Shown: positions 47,940-57,497 of the stretch, one piece after another
Layout: every line of letters begins with the position of its first letter
Position numbering within the stretch: position 1 is the stretch's first letter
Assembly (NCBI RefSeq): GCF_024055715.1
Contig: NZ_JAMXMV010000002.1
Location: forward strand, 372,001 to 436,000
Direction of reading: 5' to 3'
DNA from: Actinoallomurus soli
Lineage (GTDB): Bacteria > Actinomycetota > Actinomycetes > Streptosporangiales > Streptosporangiaceae
DNA length: 64,000 nt
Made by a program: the position numbers and the translations under genes
Notes under the pieces: model-generated
The model's input: only the letters and a program-made list of their open reading frames with translations
What the model was told of the DNA's origin: nothing
Databases searched by the model: none

Positions 47940-49025
47940 GTGACGCTTCGCATCGACATCACCGGCCTGCCGCCCGAACGGCTGCTCTTCACCGTCTCCC
48001 CGCTGGCCGAGCTGACGGCGATGCTGCACGTACTGGCCGCTCCGGAGCACCATCCGCGCCTCGCGGACTGGGCCGCGGGCGTGCGGGCCGGGCTGCGGCC
48101 CGAACTCGCGGAGCGCCTGCACGAGTCCGACTTCCTCTGGGCCTCCTCCCGCGCCGACTTCCTGCTCCCCGCCCGGCCCCGTACGTCCCTCGCCGAGGAA
48201 CTGGACGACGTCGACCGGATCGACGACGAGACGTACGTGACCTCGGCGCTCGTCACCACCTGCGGCAGCAACCGCGTCTCCTTCACCGGACCGTCCCCGC
48301 TGGCCGACACGACCACGCGCGACCGCGCCCTGAACCAGGCTCAGGCCCGCGGCCCGCAGCAGGAGGCCTTCGCGGAGCGGCTGCTCGCCGACCCGTCCAC
48401 GGTACGGACACGTGTGCGCGAGACACTCGAGCAGTGCGCCGAGGCATTCTTCGACGCGGCCTGGCCGGGCGTCCGGCCACGGCTGGCGGCCGACGCACGG
48501 GTGAAGATGGATCTCGTCCGGCACGCGGGACTCGGCACGGCGCTCTCGTCGGTGTCCACCGCCCTCACGCTCGCTCCGGACGGCAACCGCATCCTGCTCG
48601 ACAAACTGCAGGACAACGCCACCAGCGGCCGCGATTCCGGGGTCACCTTCATCCCCAGCGCCTTCGGCCGCCCGCATCTCGTCACCGTCCACGCGCCGGG
48701 CTGGCAGCCCGTGGTGCAGTACCCCATCGCCGAGCCCGGCGCGGGTGAGCCGGTCCCCCTGGAGACACTGGAAGCGCGGCTGGAGGCACTCGCGCACCCC
48801 GTGCGCCTACGGCTGGTCAGGACCCTGGCCCGCAGCCCCCGGACCACCGGCGAGCTGGCCCACGCCTGGGCGCTGACGCCGCCGGAGGTCTCGCGCCACC
48901 TCGCCATCCTGCGACGCGCCGGGCTCCTCACCGCCCACCGTCGCGGCCGCTACGTCCACTACGCCCTGGACCGCTCCGTGCTGGCGGCCCTGGGCACCGA
49001 CCTGTTCTCCGCCGTCCTGCGCTGA
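47940..49025 (+). CDS. ArsR-type regulator with N-terminal DUF5937-like domain
   Basis: This 361-residue protein starts at a GTG. The C-terminal 90 residues are an ArsR winged helix: R-L-E-A-L-A-H-P-V-R-L-R-L-V-R-T-L, T-T-G-E-L-A-H-A-W, V-S-R-H-L-A-I-L-R-R-A-G-L-L and G-R-Y-V-H-Y-A-L. The N-terminal 260 residues resemble DUF5937 (I-D-I-T-G-L, P-L-A-E-L-T-A-M-L-H-V-L), probably a ligand-binding or dimerisation module. It lacks the arsenic-type cysteine pair in the helix-turn-helix, so the signal is not a simple metal. It probably controls the divergent MFS pump. Confidence 0.88.
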   Translation: MTLRIDITGLPPERLLFTVSPLAELTAMLHVLAAPEHHPRLADWAAGVRAGLRPELAERLHESDFLWASSRADFLLPARPRTSLAEELDDVDRIDDETYVTSALVTTCGSNRVSFTGPSPLADTTTRDRALNQAQARGPQQEAFAERLLADPSTVRTRVRETLEQCAEAFFDAAWPGVRPRLAADARVKMDLVRHAGLGTALSSVSTALTLAPDGNRILLDKLQDNATSGRDSGVTFIPSAFGRPHLVTVHAPGWQPVVQYPIAEPGAGEPVPLETLEARLEALAHPVRLRLVRTLARSPRTTGELAHAWALTPPEVSRHLAILRRAGLLTAHRRGRYVHYALDRSVLAALGTDLFSAVLR

Positions 49026-49114
49026 GCCCGTGACTCGACGAGGACACGCATCGCCGGGCCGCTTACGTCGCACGTTCTCCGCTTCCCCCCGATGGGAGGT
49101 GCGGGTCCGCCTCC

Positions 49115-49711
49115 CTACAGGGCGTAGACCTGCCCGGTCTGGGCGCCCTCGACGGAACGGATGTACGCCTGAGCCACATCGGCGAGATCCACCGACGCCA
49201 TGCCCGGGAAGTGGTCGCCGTAGTCGGCGAGGCTCTCGGTGAAGACCGTGGGACTGACCGCGTTGACGCGCTGCGGGGCGATCTCGATCGCGGCGGCGCG
49301 CACGAACGCCTCCACCGCGCCGTTGGCCATGGAGGCCGCGCTTCCGGTGGGGATCGGCTCGCGGGCCAGCACGCCCGTGATCAAGGTGAAGGAGCCGCGC
49401 GACGCGATGCGCGGGACGCCTTGACGTACCAGGTCGATCTGGCCGAGCACCTTGCCACGGAAAGCGGCCACGTAGTCGTCGGGCTCCATCGCGACCACCG
49501 GCTTGTACGGCACGTCGCCGGCGGCGCTGACCACCGCGTCCACCCGGCCGGCCCGATCGTACAGTTCGGTGACCTGCGCGGGGTCGGTGATGTCGTAGCG
49601 CAGGTCGCCGCCGCCGCGTCCCACGGTCAGGACCTCGTGGCCGCGACCGGCCAGGGCCTTGTGCACGGCCGTGCCGAGCGTGCCGGTGGCGCCGATGAGG
49701 AGGATCTTCAT
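49115..49711 (-). CDS. Short-chain dehydrogenase (short form)
   Basis: The ATG at 49711 gives 198 residues, shorter than classical SDRs. The cofactor motif is G-A-T-G-T-L-G at residues 7-13, then G-D-L-R-Y-D-I-T-D, S-A-A-G-D, and the catalytic region I-T-G-V-L followed by S-A-A-S-M-A-N-G-A. The usual tyrosine is replaced, as in several YwnB/CsgA-like short SDRs. It diverges from a LysR-type gene and is its probable target. Confidence 0.88.
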   Translation of the reverse strand: MKILLIGATGTLGTAVHKALAGRGHEVLTVGRGGGDLRYDITDPAQVTELYDRAGRVDAVVSAAGDVPYKPVVAMEPDDYVAAFRGKVLGQIDLVRQGVPRIASRGSFTLITGVLAREPIPTGSAASMANGAVEAFVRAAAIEIAPQRVNAVSPTVFTESLADYGDHFPGMASVDLADVAQAYIRSVEGAQTGQVYAL

Positions 49712-49746
49712 GGTCGGGACGCTATGTCCGGTCGGTGGCCGGAGGG

Positions 49747-49768
49747 AAATGCCTTCTCGGGAGCATTT
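49747..49768. promoter_or_regulatory. LysR-type binding box
   Basis: AAATGC (49747-49752) and GCATTT (49763-49768) form a dyad with a 10-base gap; ATGC-N10-GCAT contains the T-N11-A pattern of LysR boxes. It sits between the divergent SDR and LysR genes, 13 bases before the LysR start. Confidence 0.68.
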
Positions 49769-49781
49769 ATGCTCTGCGGTC

Positions 49782-50648
49782 ATGAATGTGGAGCTGCGGC
49801 ACCTGCGGGCGCTGGCCGCGATCGGCGACGAGGGCACCATCACCGGTGCCGCCGCCGTGCTGCACATCAGCCAGCCCGCGCTCTCGCGCACCCTGGAGCA
49901 ACTGGAGAGCCGTCTCGGCGTACGTCTGGTGGACCGCACCACCCGCAGCCTGGCCCTCACCGAGGCCGGTCGGCGGCTGCACGAGCGAGCCCACCGGATC
50001 CTCCATCAGCTGGAGGACGCGCTGACGGAGGCCGCGGCGGGGGCGCGGCCGCTGCGGATCGGTTTCCCCTGGGCCGCGCTCGGCGCGCGTACCGTGCCGC
50101 TGCTGCGCGGTTGGCGTGAGGAACACCCCGACACTCCGCTGGAGGTCCACCGCTGTGACGACCCGGAGGCCGCGCTGCGCCGCGGGGAGATCGACGCGGC
50201 GCTCCTGCGCACCGCGCCCGCCCCGGACGCCGGACTGGAGGTGCGGTCGCTCTACCGGGAGCGGCGCCTGGCCGCCGTACCCGAAGACGACCCGCTCGCC
50301 CGGCACCCGTCCGTACGCCTGACCGATCTCACCGACCGGGCGGTGGTGCTCTGCGCCACCGCCGCGACCACGACCGGCCTCTGGTCCGACGTGCGGCGCC
50401 CCCGCACGTTCGAGGTGGCCAACGTCGACGAATGGCTGACCGTCATCGCCACGGGGGACGCGATCGGCGTCACCGCCGAAGCCACCGCCCACAGCCATCC
50501 ACACCCCGGCGTCCGCTATCTGCCTCTCTCCGACGCGCCTCCGGTGGTGGTCCGCCTGGCGTGGCCGCGTCCTCCCACGCATCCGGCGACCCTCGCCCTC
50601 CTCGACCACCTCCGGCGCATGGCCGGCGCCGAGAATCCCGGGTCATAG
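49782..50648 (+). CDS. LysR-family transcriptional regulator
   Basis: This 288-residue regulator has the LysR helix-turn-helix at the N-terminus: L-R-H-L-R-A-L-A-A-I-G-D-E-G-T-I-T-G-A-A-A, L-H-I-S-Q-P-A-L-S-R-T-L-E-Q-L-E and L-F-like V-R-L-V-D-R-T-T-R. The effector domain (R-I-G-F-P-W-A-A-L, D-A-A-L-L-R-T-A-P, V-A-N-V-D-E-W-L) follows. It is divergent from the short SDR gene, the standard arrangement for autoregulated LysR circuits. Confidence 0.94.
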   Translation: MNVELRHLRALAAIGDEGTITGAAAVLHISQPALSRTLEQLESRLGVRLVDRTTRSLALTEAGRRLHERAHRILHQLEDALTEAAAGARPLRIGFPWAALGARTVPLLRGWREEHPDTPLEVHRCDDPEAALRRGEIDAALLRTAPAPDAGLEVRSLYRERRLAAVPEDDPLARHPSVRLTDLTDRAVVLCATAATTTGLWSDVRRPRTFEVANVDEWLTVIATGDAIGVTAEATAHSHPHPGVRYLPLSDAPPVVVRLAWPRPPTHPATLALLDHLRRMAGAENPGS

Positions 50649-50670
50649 CCACCGCCGGCGACACGCGGAG

Positions 50671-50702
50671 CCGGCGGGAGGACGATGACTCTCTCCCGCC
50701 GG
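50671..50702. terminator. Terminator hairpin between converging genes
   Basis: CCGGCGGGAG (50671-50680) pairs with CTCCCGCCGG (50693-50702) around a 12-base loop. It lies between the LysR stop and the stop of the minus-strand WGR protein. Confidence 0.72.
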
Positions 50703-50713
50703 TCACTCGCGTT

Positions 50714-52177
50714 TCAGGCGAGACGGTGGATGTCGCCGTACGCGCGGTAGAAACCGCCGCGACCCGCCTCGCGCACCTCGCTGACGACGTAACGGGCACC
50801 GTGCTCGCGGATCCCCTTCGGGAACTGGACCCGCCAGCTCCGGTCGTATCCGGGAGAGACCACGCGGACCCGAAGGTGGCCGTGCTCCTCGAAGCACTCC
50901 ACGATGACGCCCCCGTTGCTGTCGGCGACGACGTCGACGGTGGTCGACGGGGTGACCGTCTCGACGGCGGCCGGCGCCTTGACGTCGACGACGTCGGGGA
51001 CCGAGCCCTGCTCCGCCGACCTGATGGCCTCCTCGCTCGCGTCGACGCAGGCCAGTGAGCCGTTCGTGGTCACGATGTACAGGCGCTGATCGTGGTACTG
51101 CATGGAGTAGGCGGCGCCGCAGCCGGTGCCGAGCTTCCACAGGCGGGTGCCCGCCTCGTCGAAGCAGTAGATCGATGCCTGGTTGTCCCCCGCGAAGACG
51201 TACCGGCCGTCCTCCGCGGTCGCGCAGGAGAAGACCGGCGCGTCGCAGTGGTAGGTCCGCTCCCGGCCGCCGTCCTTGCGCAGCCGCACCACCGTACGCG
51301 TCGCGGTCCCCGCATAGACCGTCGACCGCTCCTGCCAGCCGAAGAGCACCGACCCGGTGGACTGGTGCCACAGCTCCTCGCCGGTGCGCCAGTCATAGCT
51401 GGTGACGCCCCCACTGTGACCGTGGTGGACGGCGGCGTCGTCACAGCGCACCATCCAGCCCGCCGTCCCGCGGCCCTGCCTCCGCCAGAGGAATTCGTCC
51501 TCGTGGTCGATCGCGACGACGCCACCGCCGGAGTCGGACACGCCGAGGACGCCGTCGTGAATGTCGAGCCAGTAGATGTCGATGCTCGGGGAGATCTGGT
51601 ACGCCAGCCTGGGCACCTTTCCGGACAGGTCATAGACGTTGCCGTCGTCGCAGCCCGCGTACAGCCAGGCGTCGTCGGCCACCATGCACTTCACGCCGTC
51701 CGGCAGCCGTACCTGCTGCACCACCTGGGCGTCATGCGTCAGCGAGGTGATCAGACCGGCCTCGTTGCCCACCATGCAGACCCGGTCGTCGATGAAGATC
51801 CCGAACGCGGCGGAGCCCGAGTCGTAACGCCACAGGACCGGCGCCCGCCGTGTCACCGCGCGGCCGACGGGGGCCGATGCGCCATCGACATGGGCGCTCA
51901 TCACATGGCCGCGGGAGAAGCCCCGCTTCTTCCGGGCACCGCGTACGGCGGGGGCGTAGCCCTTACGGACCTTTTCCCCGATCTTCTTCGCGGCCATCTC
52001 CTTCGCCCGTGTCCCGTCCGGGAACGTGCTGGTCTTGCGCTGCCCGGTGTCACCGATCCGGCCGTACCGGATGGTCATCGTCGCGCCGTCGACCGTGACC
52101 TCATAGAACTTGTGCGCTCCCCCGCCCTCTTCGGAGAGTTCGAGGTAGGTGGTCTCTGGGGTCGTTTCCACGGACAT
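50714..52177 (-). CDS. WGR-domain protein with PQQ/WD-like beta-propeller
   Basis: I start at the ATG at 52177 (GGAAGG ribosome-binding site; 487 residues). Residues about 8-75 are a WGR domain (Y-L-E-L-S-E-E, K-F-Y-E-V, M-T-I-R-Y-G-R-I-G-D-T-G-Q), best known from PARP proteins and MolR-type regulators, where it binds nucleic acid or partners. Residues about 115-400 form a seven-blade-like propeller with repeated A-x-D-x-G-x-V/I-x-C-F/V-D units (Y-A-G-C-D-D-G-N-V-Y-D-L, F-A-G-D-N-Q-A-S-I-Y-C-F-D). A 70-residue basic C-terminal domain follows. No catalytic domain is present; the function is unknown. Confidence 0.8.
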   Translation of the reverse strand: MSVETTPETTYLELSEEGGGAHKFYEVTVDGATMTIRYGRIGDTGQRKTSTFPDGTRAKEMAAKKIGEKVRKGYAPAVRGARKKRGFSRGHVMSAHVDGASAPVGRAVTRRAPVLWRYDSGSAAFGIFIDDRVCMVGNEAGLITSLTHDAQVVQQVRLPDGVKCMVADDAWLYAGCDDGNVYDLSGKVPRLAYQISPSIDIYWLDIHDGVLGVSDSGGGVVAIDHEDEFLWRRQGRGTAGWMVRCDDAAVHHGHSGGVTSYDWRTGEELWHQSTGSVLFGWQERSTVYAGTATRTVVRLRKDGGRERTYHCDAPVFSCATAEDGRYVFAGDNQASIYCFDEAGTRLWKLGTGCGAAYSMQYHDQRLYIVTTNGSLACVDASEEAIRSAEQGSVPDVVDVKAPAAVETVTPSTTVDVVADSNGGVIVECFEEHGHLRVRVVSPGYDRSWRVQFPKGIREHGARYVVSEVREAGRGGFYRAYGDIHRLA

Positions 52178-52319
52178 CGGGCCTTCCAAAGAGGACTCGG
52201 GACACGAAAATGCGAGAAGGCGGATATAGACGTCGCCTTCCGCGTCGACATCCCGAACCGTATGCGCCGGGTACGACAATTCGCCGTTATTTCAGCAGTC
52301 CCGGATACCCCTGGGCCCG

Positions 52320-53216
52320 TCAGGGGTGGGGGTCGTTGTGGAGGTCGGGGGTGGGGGCGGGCTGGTCCTGGGTGGCGGCCCAGGTGGCCAGGAGGCGGAG
52401 GTTGTCGGCGCTCGGGGTGTCGGGCGCGGCGGTGTAAATGATCAGGGTGAGGCCCGGGTCGGAGGTCAGGGTCATGGCCTCGAAGTGGAGTTCGAGGTCG
52501 CCGACGGCGGGGTGGTGGATCCTCTTGACGCCGGTGCGGTGGTGGCGGACGTTGTGGTCGGCCCAACGTCGGCGGAAGACCTCGCTGCGGGTGGACAACT
52601 CCCCGATGAGGTCGGTGAGGGCCTTGTCGTAGGGGTTGCGTCCGGCTGCGGCGCGGAGGATCGCGGCGATGTCGTCGGCGGCCTTGTCCCAGTCGGTGAA
52701 GAACTCGCGGGCGGCCGGGTCGAGGTAGATGAAGCGGGCGGTGTTGGCCGGGCGCCGGGGGTCGGCCAGGACCGGTGCGTACAGGGCGCGGGCCAGGCGG
52801 TTGGTGGCCACCAGGTCGTGTCGGTCGTCGCGGATCCAGGCGGGAGCGTCGATGGCGTCCAGCATGTGCTGGAGGGCGGGCCGCAGCCGCCGCGCGGGCG
52901 CCTTGCGGCGGGCGGCGGAGGGCGCGGAGGGCGCGGAGGCGCGCCGGGCCAGGTCGAACAGGTGCTCGCGTTCGGAGTCGTCGAGTTGCAGGGCGCGGGC
53001 GACGCCTTCCAGGACGCCGTCGGAGGCGCCGGACAGGTTGCCGCGCTCCAGCCGTACGTAGTAGTCGACCGAGACGCCGGCCAGCATCGCGACCTCCTCG
53101 CGGCGCAGGCCCTTGACCCGGCGGTTGCCTCCGTAGGCCGGCAGGCCCGCCTGCTCGGGGGTGATGCGGGCCCGGCGGGAGGCGAGGAAGTCCTGGATCT
53201 CGGCGCGGTCGTCCAT
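52320..53216 (-). CDS. XRE-family regulator with MmyB-like ligand-binding domain (copy B)
   Basis: The ATG at 53216 gives 298 residues. The helix-turn-helix is [24 protein letters not shown], and the MmyB-like domain has [30 protein letters not shown] and [11 protein letters not shown]. It is a paralogue of copy A at 39937, and like it diverges from an aldo/keto reductase. Confidence 0.93.
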   Translation of the reverse strand: MDDRAEIQDFLASRRARITPEQAGLPAYGGNRRVKGLRREEVAMLAGVSVDYYVRLERGNLSGASDGVLEGVARALQLDDSEREHLFDLARRASAPSAPSAARRKAPARRLRPALQHMLDAIDAPAWIRDDRHDLVATNRLARALYAPVLADPRRPANTARFIYLDPAAREFFTDWDKAADDIAAILRAAAGRNPYDKALTDLIGELSTRSEVFRRRWADHNVRHHRTGVKRIHHPAVGDLELHFEAMTLTSDPGLTLIIYTAAPDTPSADNLRLLATWAATQDQPAPTPDLHNDPHP

Positions 53217-53250
53217 GGACACCACGGTATGCGGGGGCGGCGCGGTGAAG

Positions 53251-53269
53251 CAGGTACTGGGATTACCTG
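53251..53269. promoter_or_regulatory. Dyad in the divergent XRE/aldo-keto reductase region (copy B)
   Basis: CAGGTA (53251-53256) and TACCTG (53264-53269) form a perfect dyad with a seven-base spacer. It is the clearest operator candidate for regulator copy B. The equivalent region of copy A has AACC-N7-GGTT at 40868-40882, the same spacing but a different half-site. Confidence 0.6.
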
Positions 53270-53397
53270 GAACGACAGACACTGCCGCCGCAGGTCAGAG
53301 GGCCGTTTCCTGGGGAAGGGTCGTGTCGGCGACCCGGGCCGCCCCGACCGCTCCGCGGCACCGCGACGGCATCCCTGAGGATGAACGGAGAAGAACC

Positions 53398-54369
<972 letters not shown>

Positions 54370-54438
54370 GGACCTGACGGTCCGTCCCCGCGTCGTCTCG
54401 CCCCCACTTCCCCCGATCACGACAGACAGGAGCTGCCC

Positions 54439-55455
54439 ATGCGCGGCACGATCATTCACGGCCCTCGCGACATCCGCTTCGAGGAGCGCGCCGACCCGGT
54501 GATCGTCGACCCGACCGACGCCATCGTCCGTACCGTCGCGACCTGTGTGTGCGGCTCGGACCTGTGGCGCTACCGCGGCGTCCAGGAGGTGCCACAGCCC
54601 ACGCCCATCGGCCATGAGTACGTCGGCGTCGTGGAGGAGGTCGGCTCCGCGGTGACGTCGGTACGGCCCGGGCAGTTCGTCGTCGGCGGGTTCCTCACCA
54701 GCGACGGCACCTGCCCGATCTGCCGGGCCGGGGCGCACGCCAACTGTGAGCGCCGCACCGGCTACGACGGCTGCCAGGCCGAGCTCATCCGCGTCCAGAA
54801 CGCCGACGGCACCCTGCTCGCCACCCCGGAGCAGCCGGCCGACGATCTCGTGCCCGGGCTGCTGACCCTCTCCGACGTCATGTGCACGGGCTGGCACGCC
54901 GCGGTCTGCGCGGACGTGCGGCCCGGCGGCACCGTGGTGGTGGTCGGCGACGGCGCGGTCGGCCTCTGCGGTGTCCTCGCGGCGTCCGAGCTCGACGCCG
55001 AGCGGGTCATCGTGATGAGCCGCCACCCGGACCGGCAGGCGGTCGCCCGCGAATTCGGAGCCACGGACGTCGTCGCCGAGCGCGGTGACGCCGGTGTCGA
55101 AGCGGTCATGGAGCTCACCGGCGGCATCGGCGCCGACTCCGTCCTCGAGTGCGTCGGCACCCAGGACTCCGTGGTGCAGGCGCTCCGCTCGGCCCGCCCC
55201 GGCGGCATGGTCGGCTGGGTCGGCGTCCCCCATGTCACCGACCTCCCGCAGGAGCACATGTTCTGGAAGAACGTCGGCCTGCGCGGCGGTCCCGCCCCGG
55301 TGCGGGCCTACCTGCCGGACCTGCTCGAGCGGGTCTGGGAGCGCCGCATCGAACCGGGAAGGGTCTTCGACCTCACCCTGCCGCTGGAGAAGGTGGCCGA
55401 GGCGTACGCCGCGATGGACGAGCGCCGGGCCATCAAGGTTCTGCTGCAGCCCTGA
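54439..55455 (+). CDS. Zinc-dependent alcohol dehydrogenase (MDR family)
   Basis: This 338-residue medium-chain dehydrogenase has catalytic zinc ligands C-V-C-G-S-D and P-I-G-H-E-Y. The structural-zinc lobe reads C-P-I-C-R-A-G-A-H-A-N-C, with three cysteines rather than the classical four. The Rossmann motif is V-V-G-D-G-A-V-G-L, and the following M-S-R-H-P-D-R strand favours NADP(H). It has a good GACAGGAGC ribosome-binding site. It probably works with the upstream aldo/keto reductase in detoxification or catabolism of an alcohol/aldehyde. Confidence 0.92.
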   Translation: MRGTIIHGPRDIRFEERADPVIVDPTDAIVRTVATCVCGSDLWRYRGVQEVPQPTPIGHEYVGVVEEVGSAVTSVRPGQFVVGGFLTSDGTCPICRAGAHANCERRTGYDGCQAELIRVQNADGTLLATPEQPADDLVPGLLTLSDVMCTGWHAAVCADVRPGGTVVVVGDGAVGLCGVLAASELDAERVIVMSRHPDRQAVAREFGATDVVAERGDAGVEAVMELTGGIGADSVLECVGTQDSVVQALRSARPGGMVGWVGVPHVTDLPQEHMFWKNVGLRGGPAPVRAYLPDLLERVWERRIEPGRVFDLTLPLEKVAEAYAAMDERRAIKVLLQP

Positions 55456-55461
55456 CATCCG

Positions 55462-55528
55462 CGGGCGTCCGCTCAGGTCACCGAGGTGACGGTCCAGGGC
55501 GCTCGCGCCGCTCGGCGGCGGACGCCCG
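55462..55528. other. Inverted repeat across a gene end
   Basis: CGGGCGTCCGC (55462-55472) is mirrored exactly by GCGGACGCCCG (55518-55528), and between them GTCACC-GA-GGTGAC (55477-55490) forms a second dyad. The structure starts in the gap between two converging genes and extends into the last codons of the membrane-protein gene. It could stop transcription from the alcohol dehydrogenase. Confidence 0.4.
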
Positions 55529-56752
55529 TCCCAGGCGGGCGAAGGCGCGGGACAGCGTCGTCAGGTAGGTCACCTCGTTCCGCAGCAGGGGCGCGGTCGG
55601 CACCGTCGCGAGGTCCTCCGTGAGGACCGCCCCCGTCGTCGTGGCGGGGAGGTCCTCGCCGGCGTGCTCCGGGAGCACACCGTCGCGCTCCGGGAGCACG
55701 CCGTCGGCGCCCGCCGCCGTCGCCCGGCTGCGCAGGGCGGTCGCGATGAGGCGCGCCTGGATCGCCGCTTCGGCCGCCTCGGCCGTCCGTCCTCCGGCCT
55801 CGCTCGCATCGGCGCTCTGCTGCCTGAGCCGCGGATCCGCGTAGCGTTCCAGGAAGACCAGACCGTCCCGGATCTCGATGATGCGCCGGTAGAGCCGGTG
55901 CTCGACGTTGTGCAGCGCGGGCTGTTGCCGCTTGAGCTCGGGCATCTGCGCGGTCAGCGCGCGCCAGAGCGGCCGCAGACGCGCCAGCGCCCACAGTTGC
56001 GCGGCGGTGCGCCAGGGCCTGGTCGCCCAGGGCCCCCATCCGCTGATGGTCGACCCGGCCAGGATCAGCGCCACCGCGACGACTCCCAGCAGCGACGGCG
56101 CCGCGCTCCCGCCGCCCGGCGGCATCGGCATGGACCAGAAGCGTATGAGGACGGTGACGACCGCGTACGCGACGTACGCCAGCCCGCAGAAGTTGCCGAG
56201 CACCAGGAGACGCATGCCCAGCCGGAGGTACGGCTGCCGGGTGTGGCCGACGCACCGCCGGCCCAGGCGGAGCATGTCGATCAGCATGGCGGCGTCGTAC
56301 GCGAGATAGGCCAGGAAGAATCCGGCGACGCCGGGCCTGTTCCCGTACATCGCGATGAAATGGAAATGGCTGTCGTCCAGGGAGCCGTCCCCGAGCAGTG
56401 AGACCCCCATGACGATGATGACGACGCCCGCCGTCGTGACGCGCGCCCGGATCCTGGGCGCCGGAGCGCCGGGGCGCCCGGTCACGTAGGTGACCAGGAT
56501 CCAGTAGGCGCACGTGGCGACGGTGAGGAGGCTGAAGGCGAGCCAGCGGCCCAGGCCGGGCACGTCGGCGGCCCGGTCGATGACGGGCCGGACCCGCTGC
56601 GACATCGCCACGACCCCCAGGCTGAGAGCCGCGAGGTAGATGCCGTTGACGAGGCGCTGGGGCGACCGGCGGTTCCGGACGAGGTTGTGGAACGCGCACA
56701 GGGCCATGCCCCAGATGACGGCGACGGCCACCCAGTAGGGGAGTTCGCTCAC
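55478..56752 (-). CDS. MAB_1171c-family membrane protein
   Basis: This 424-residue protein has about seven transmembrane helices in the first 235 residues (for example Y-W-V-A-V-A-V-I-W-G-M-A-L, G-V-V-I-I-V-M-G-V-S-L-L-G). A long cytoplasmic helical part follows with the conserved blocks W-x-L-A-R-L-R-P-L-W-R-A-L and N-V-E-H-R-L-Y-R-R-I-I-E-I-R-D-G, which I recognise as typical of the MAB_1171c putative transporter family. In actinomycetes this family commonly sits beside an XRE regulator and an ImmA/IrrE peptidase, as it does here, 745 bases away. Transport has not been shown for the family as far as I know. Confidence 0.8.
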   Translation of the reverse strand: MSELPYWVAVAVIWGMALCAFHNLVRNRRSPQRLVNGIYLAALSLGVVAMSQRVRPVIDRAADVPGLGRWLAFSLLTVATCAYWILVTYVTGRPGAPAPRIRARVTTAGVVIIVMGVSLLGDGSLDDSHFHFIAMYGNRPGVAGFFLAYLAYDAAMLIDMLRLGRRCVGHTRQPYLRLGMRLLVLGNFCGLAYVAYAVVTVLIRFWSMPMPPGGGSAAPSLLGVVAVALILAGSTISGWGPWATRPWRTAAQLWALARLRPLWRALTAQMPELKRQQPALHNVEHRLYRRIIEIRDGLVFLERYADPRLRQQSADASEAGGRTAEAAEAAIQARLIATALRSRATAAGADGVLPERDGVLPEHAGEDLPATTTGAVLTEDLATVPTAPLLRNEVTYLTTLSRAFARLGRASAAERRERPGPSPR

Positions 56753-57029
56753 CTAGTACCGCATCCAGCAAGGTTCGCATTGGTGGCGGCGGTGTGGAGG
56801 CGTTCGGTCGATGGCGTGCTCATTCCTCCGGGTGAGTGCGATGTCAGATGACCTGGTTCGTGTCATCGTCGTGGTTCGGGATGGTCCGGTGACCCGGCTG
56901 GGCTGGTGTTTTCCGGGGCCAGGTTCTGTCGTAGGCACCTGCTGTAATCACCTCATGTCTCGACGTGTCGATCCTGGAGCCCCTCGGGTGGTGGTGCGCA
57001 CCGCCCGAGTCGGCCTTCGCGTCACGTCC

Positions 57030-57490
57030 GCGCAGCGGCGGCGGTGCTTCGGGTTCCGCTGCTTGAAGGACAAGGCCGAGCAGGCCGGGATCGGTGTCGA
57101 GCTGGTCGACGAACGTGGGTCGTCTTCGACCTGCCCGGTCTGTGGGCGGCGGGTCCCAAACCCGCCGGCCGCCGGTTCCGTTGCATGCACTGTGGTTTCA
57201 GCGGGCACCGCGACCTGGTCGGCGGCGCCAACATCGCCCATCACGCGATGGGCGGACCCATCACCACCAGCCCGAAGAAGAGCTCGTTCCCGGTGGTGAT
57301 CACGCACCGTCGAGCCGGACGGCACCTGCCCGGTGCCGGACCGGCACGACGTGACCCCCGACGACGCCCCCATCACGGCACCGCCAAAGGGTCCCCTGGC
57401 CGGCCGAGGCCCGCCCCACCACCGGTGGGGAGTCGCTCGCCTACAGCGAGGATCAACCAACACGGTCATAACCCGACCGACGTTGCTTGA
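57030..57490 (+). pseudogene. C-terminal relic of an IS200/IS605-type TnpB
   Basis: From about 57060 one frame reads L-K-D-K-A-E-Q-A-G-I-G-V-E-L-V-D-E-R-G and T-C-P-V-C-G-R-R-V-P. Then the neighbouring frame continues K-P-A-G-R-R-F-R-C-M-H-C-G-F-S-G-H-R-D-L-V and G-G-A-N-I-A. Together these are the zinc ribbon (C-x2-C...C-x2-C) and the last RuvC aspartate of TnpB. The frame breaks at GTCCCAAA (57153-57160), consistent with loss of one C. The whole N-terminal two-thirds is missing. It lies between the MAB_1171c and ImmA/IrrE genes. Bases 56753-57029 hold nothing else I recognise. Confidence 0.78.
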
Positions 57491-57497
57491 CACGGCA

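Noticed and set aside
56753-56938. Possible 61-codon minus-strand gene upstream of the MAB_1171c gene
   Set aside because: The product is low-complexity T/R/P-rich, no ribosome-binding site is visible and the region looks like the scar around the TnpB relic.
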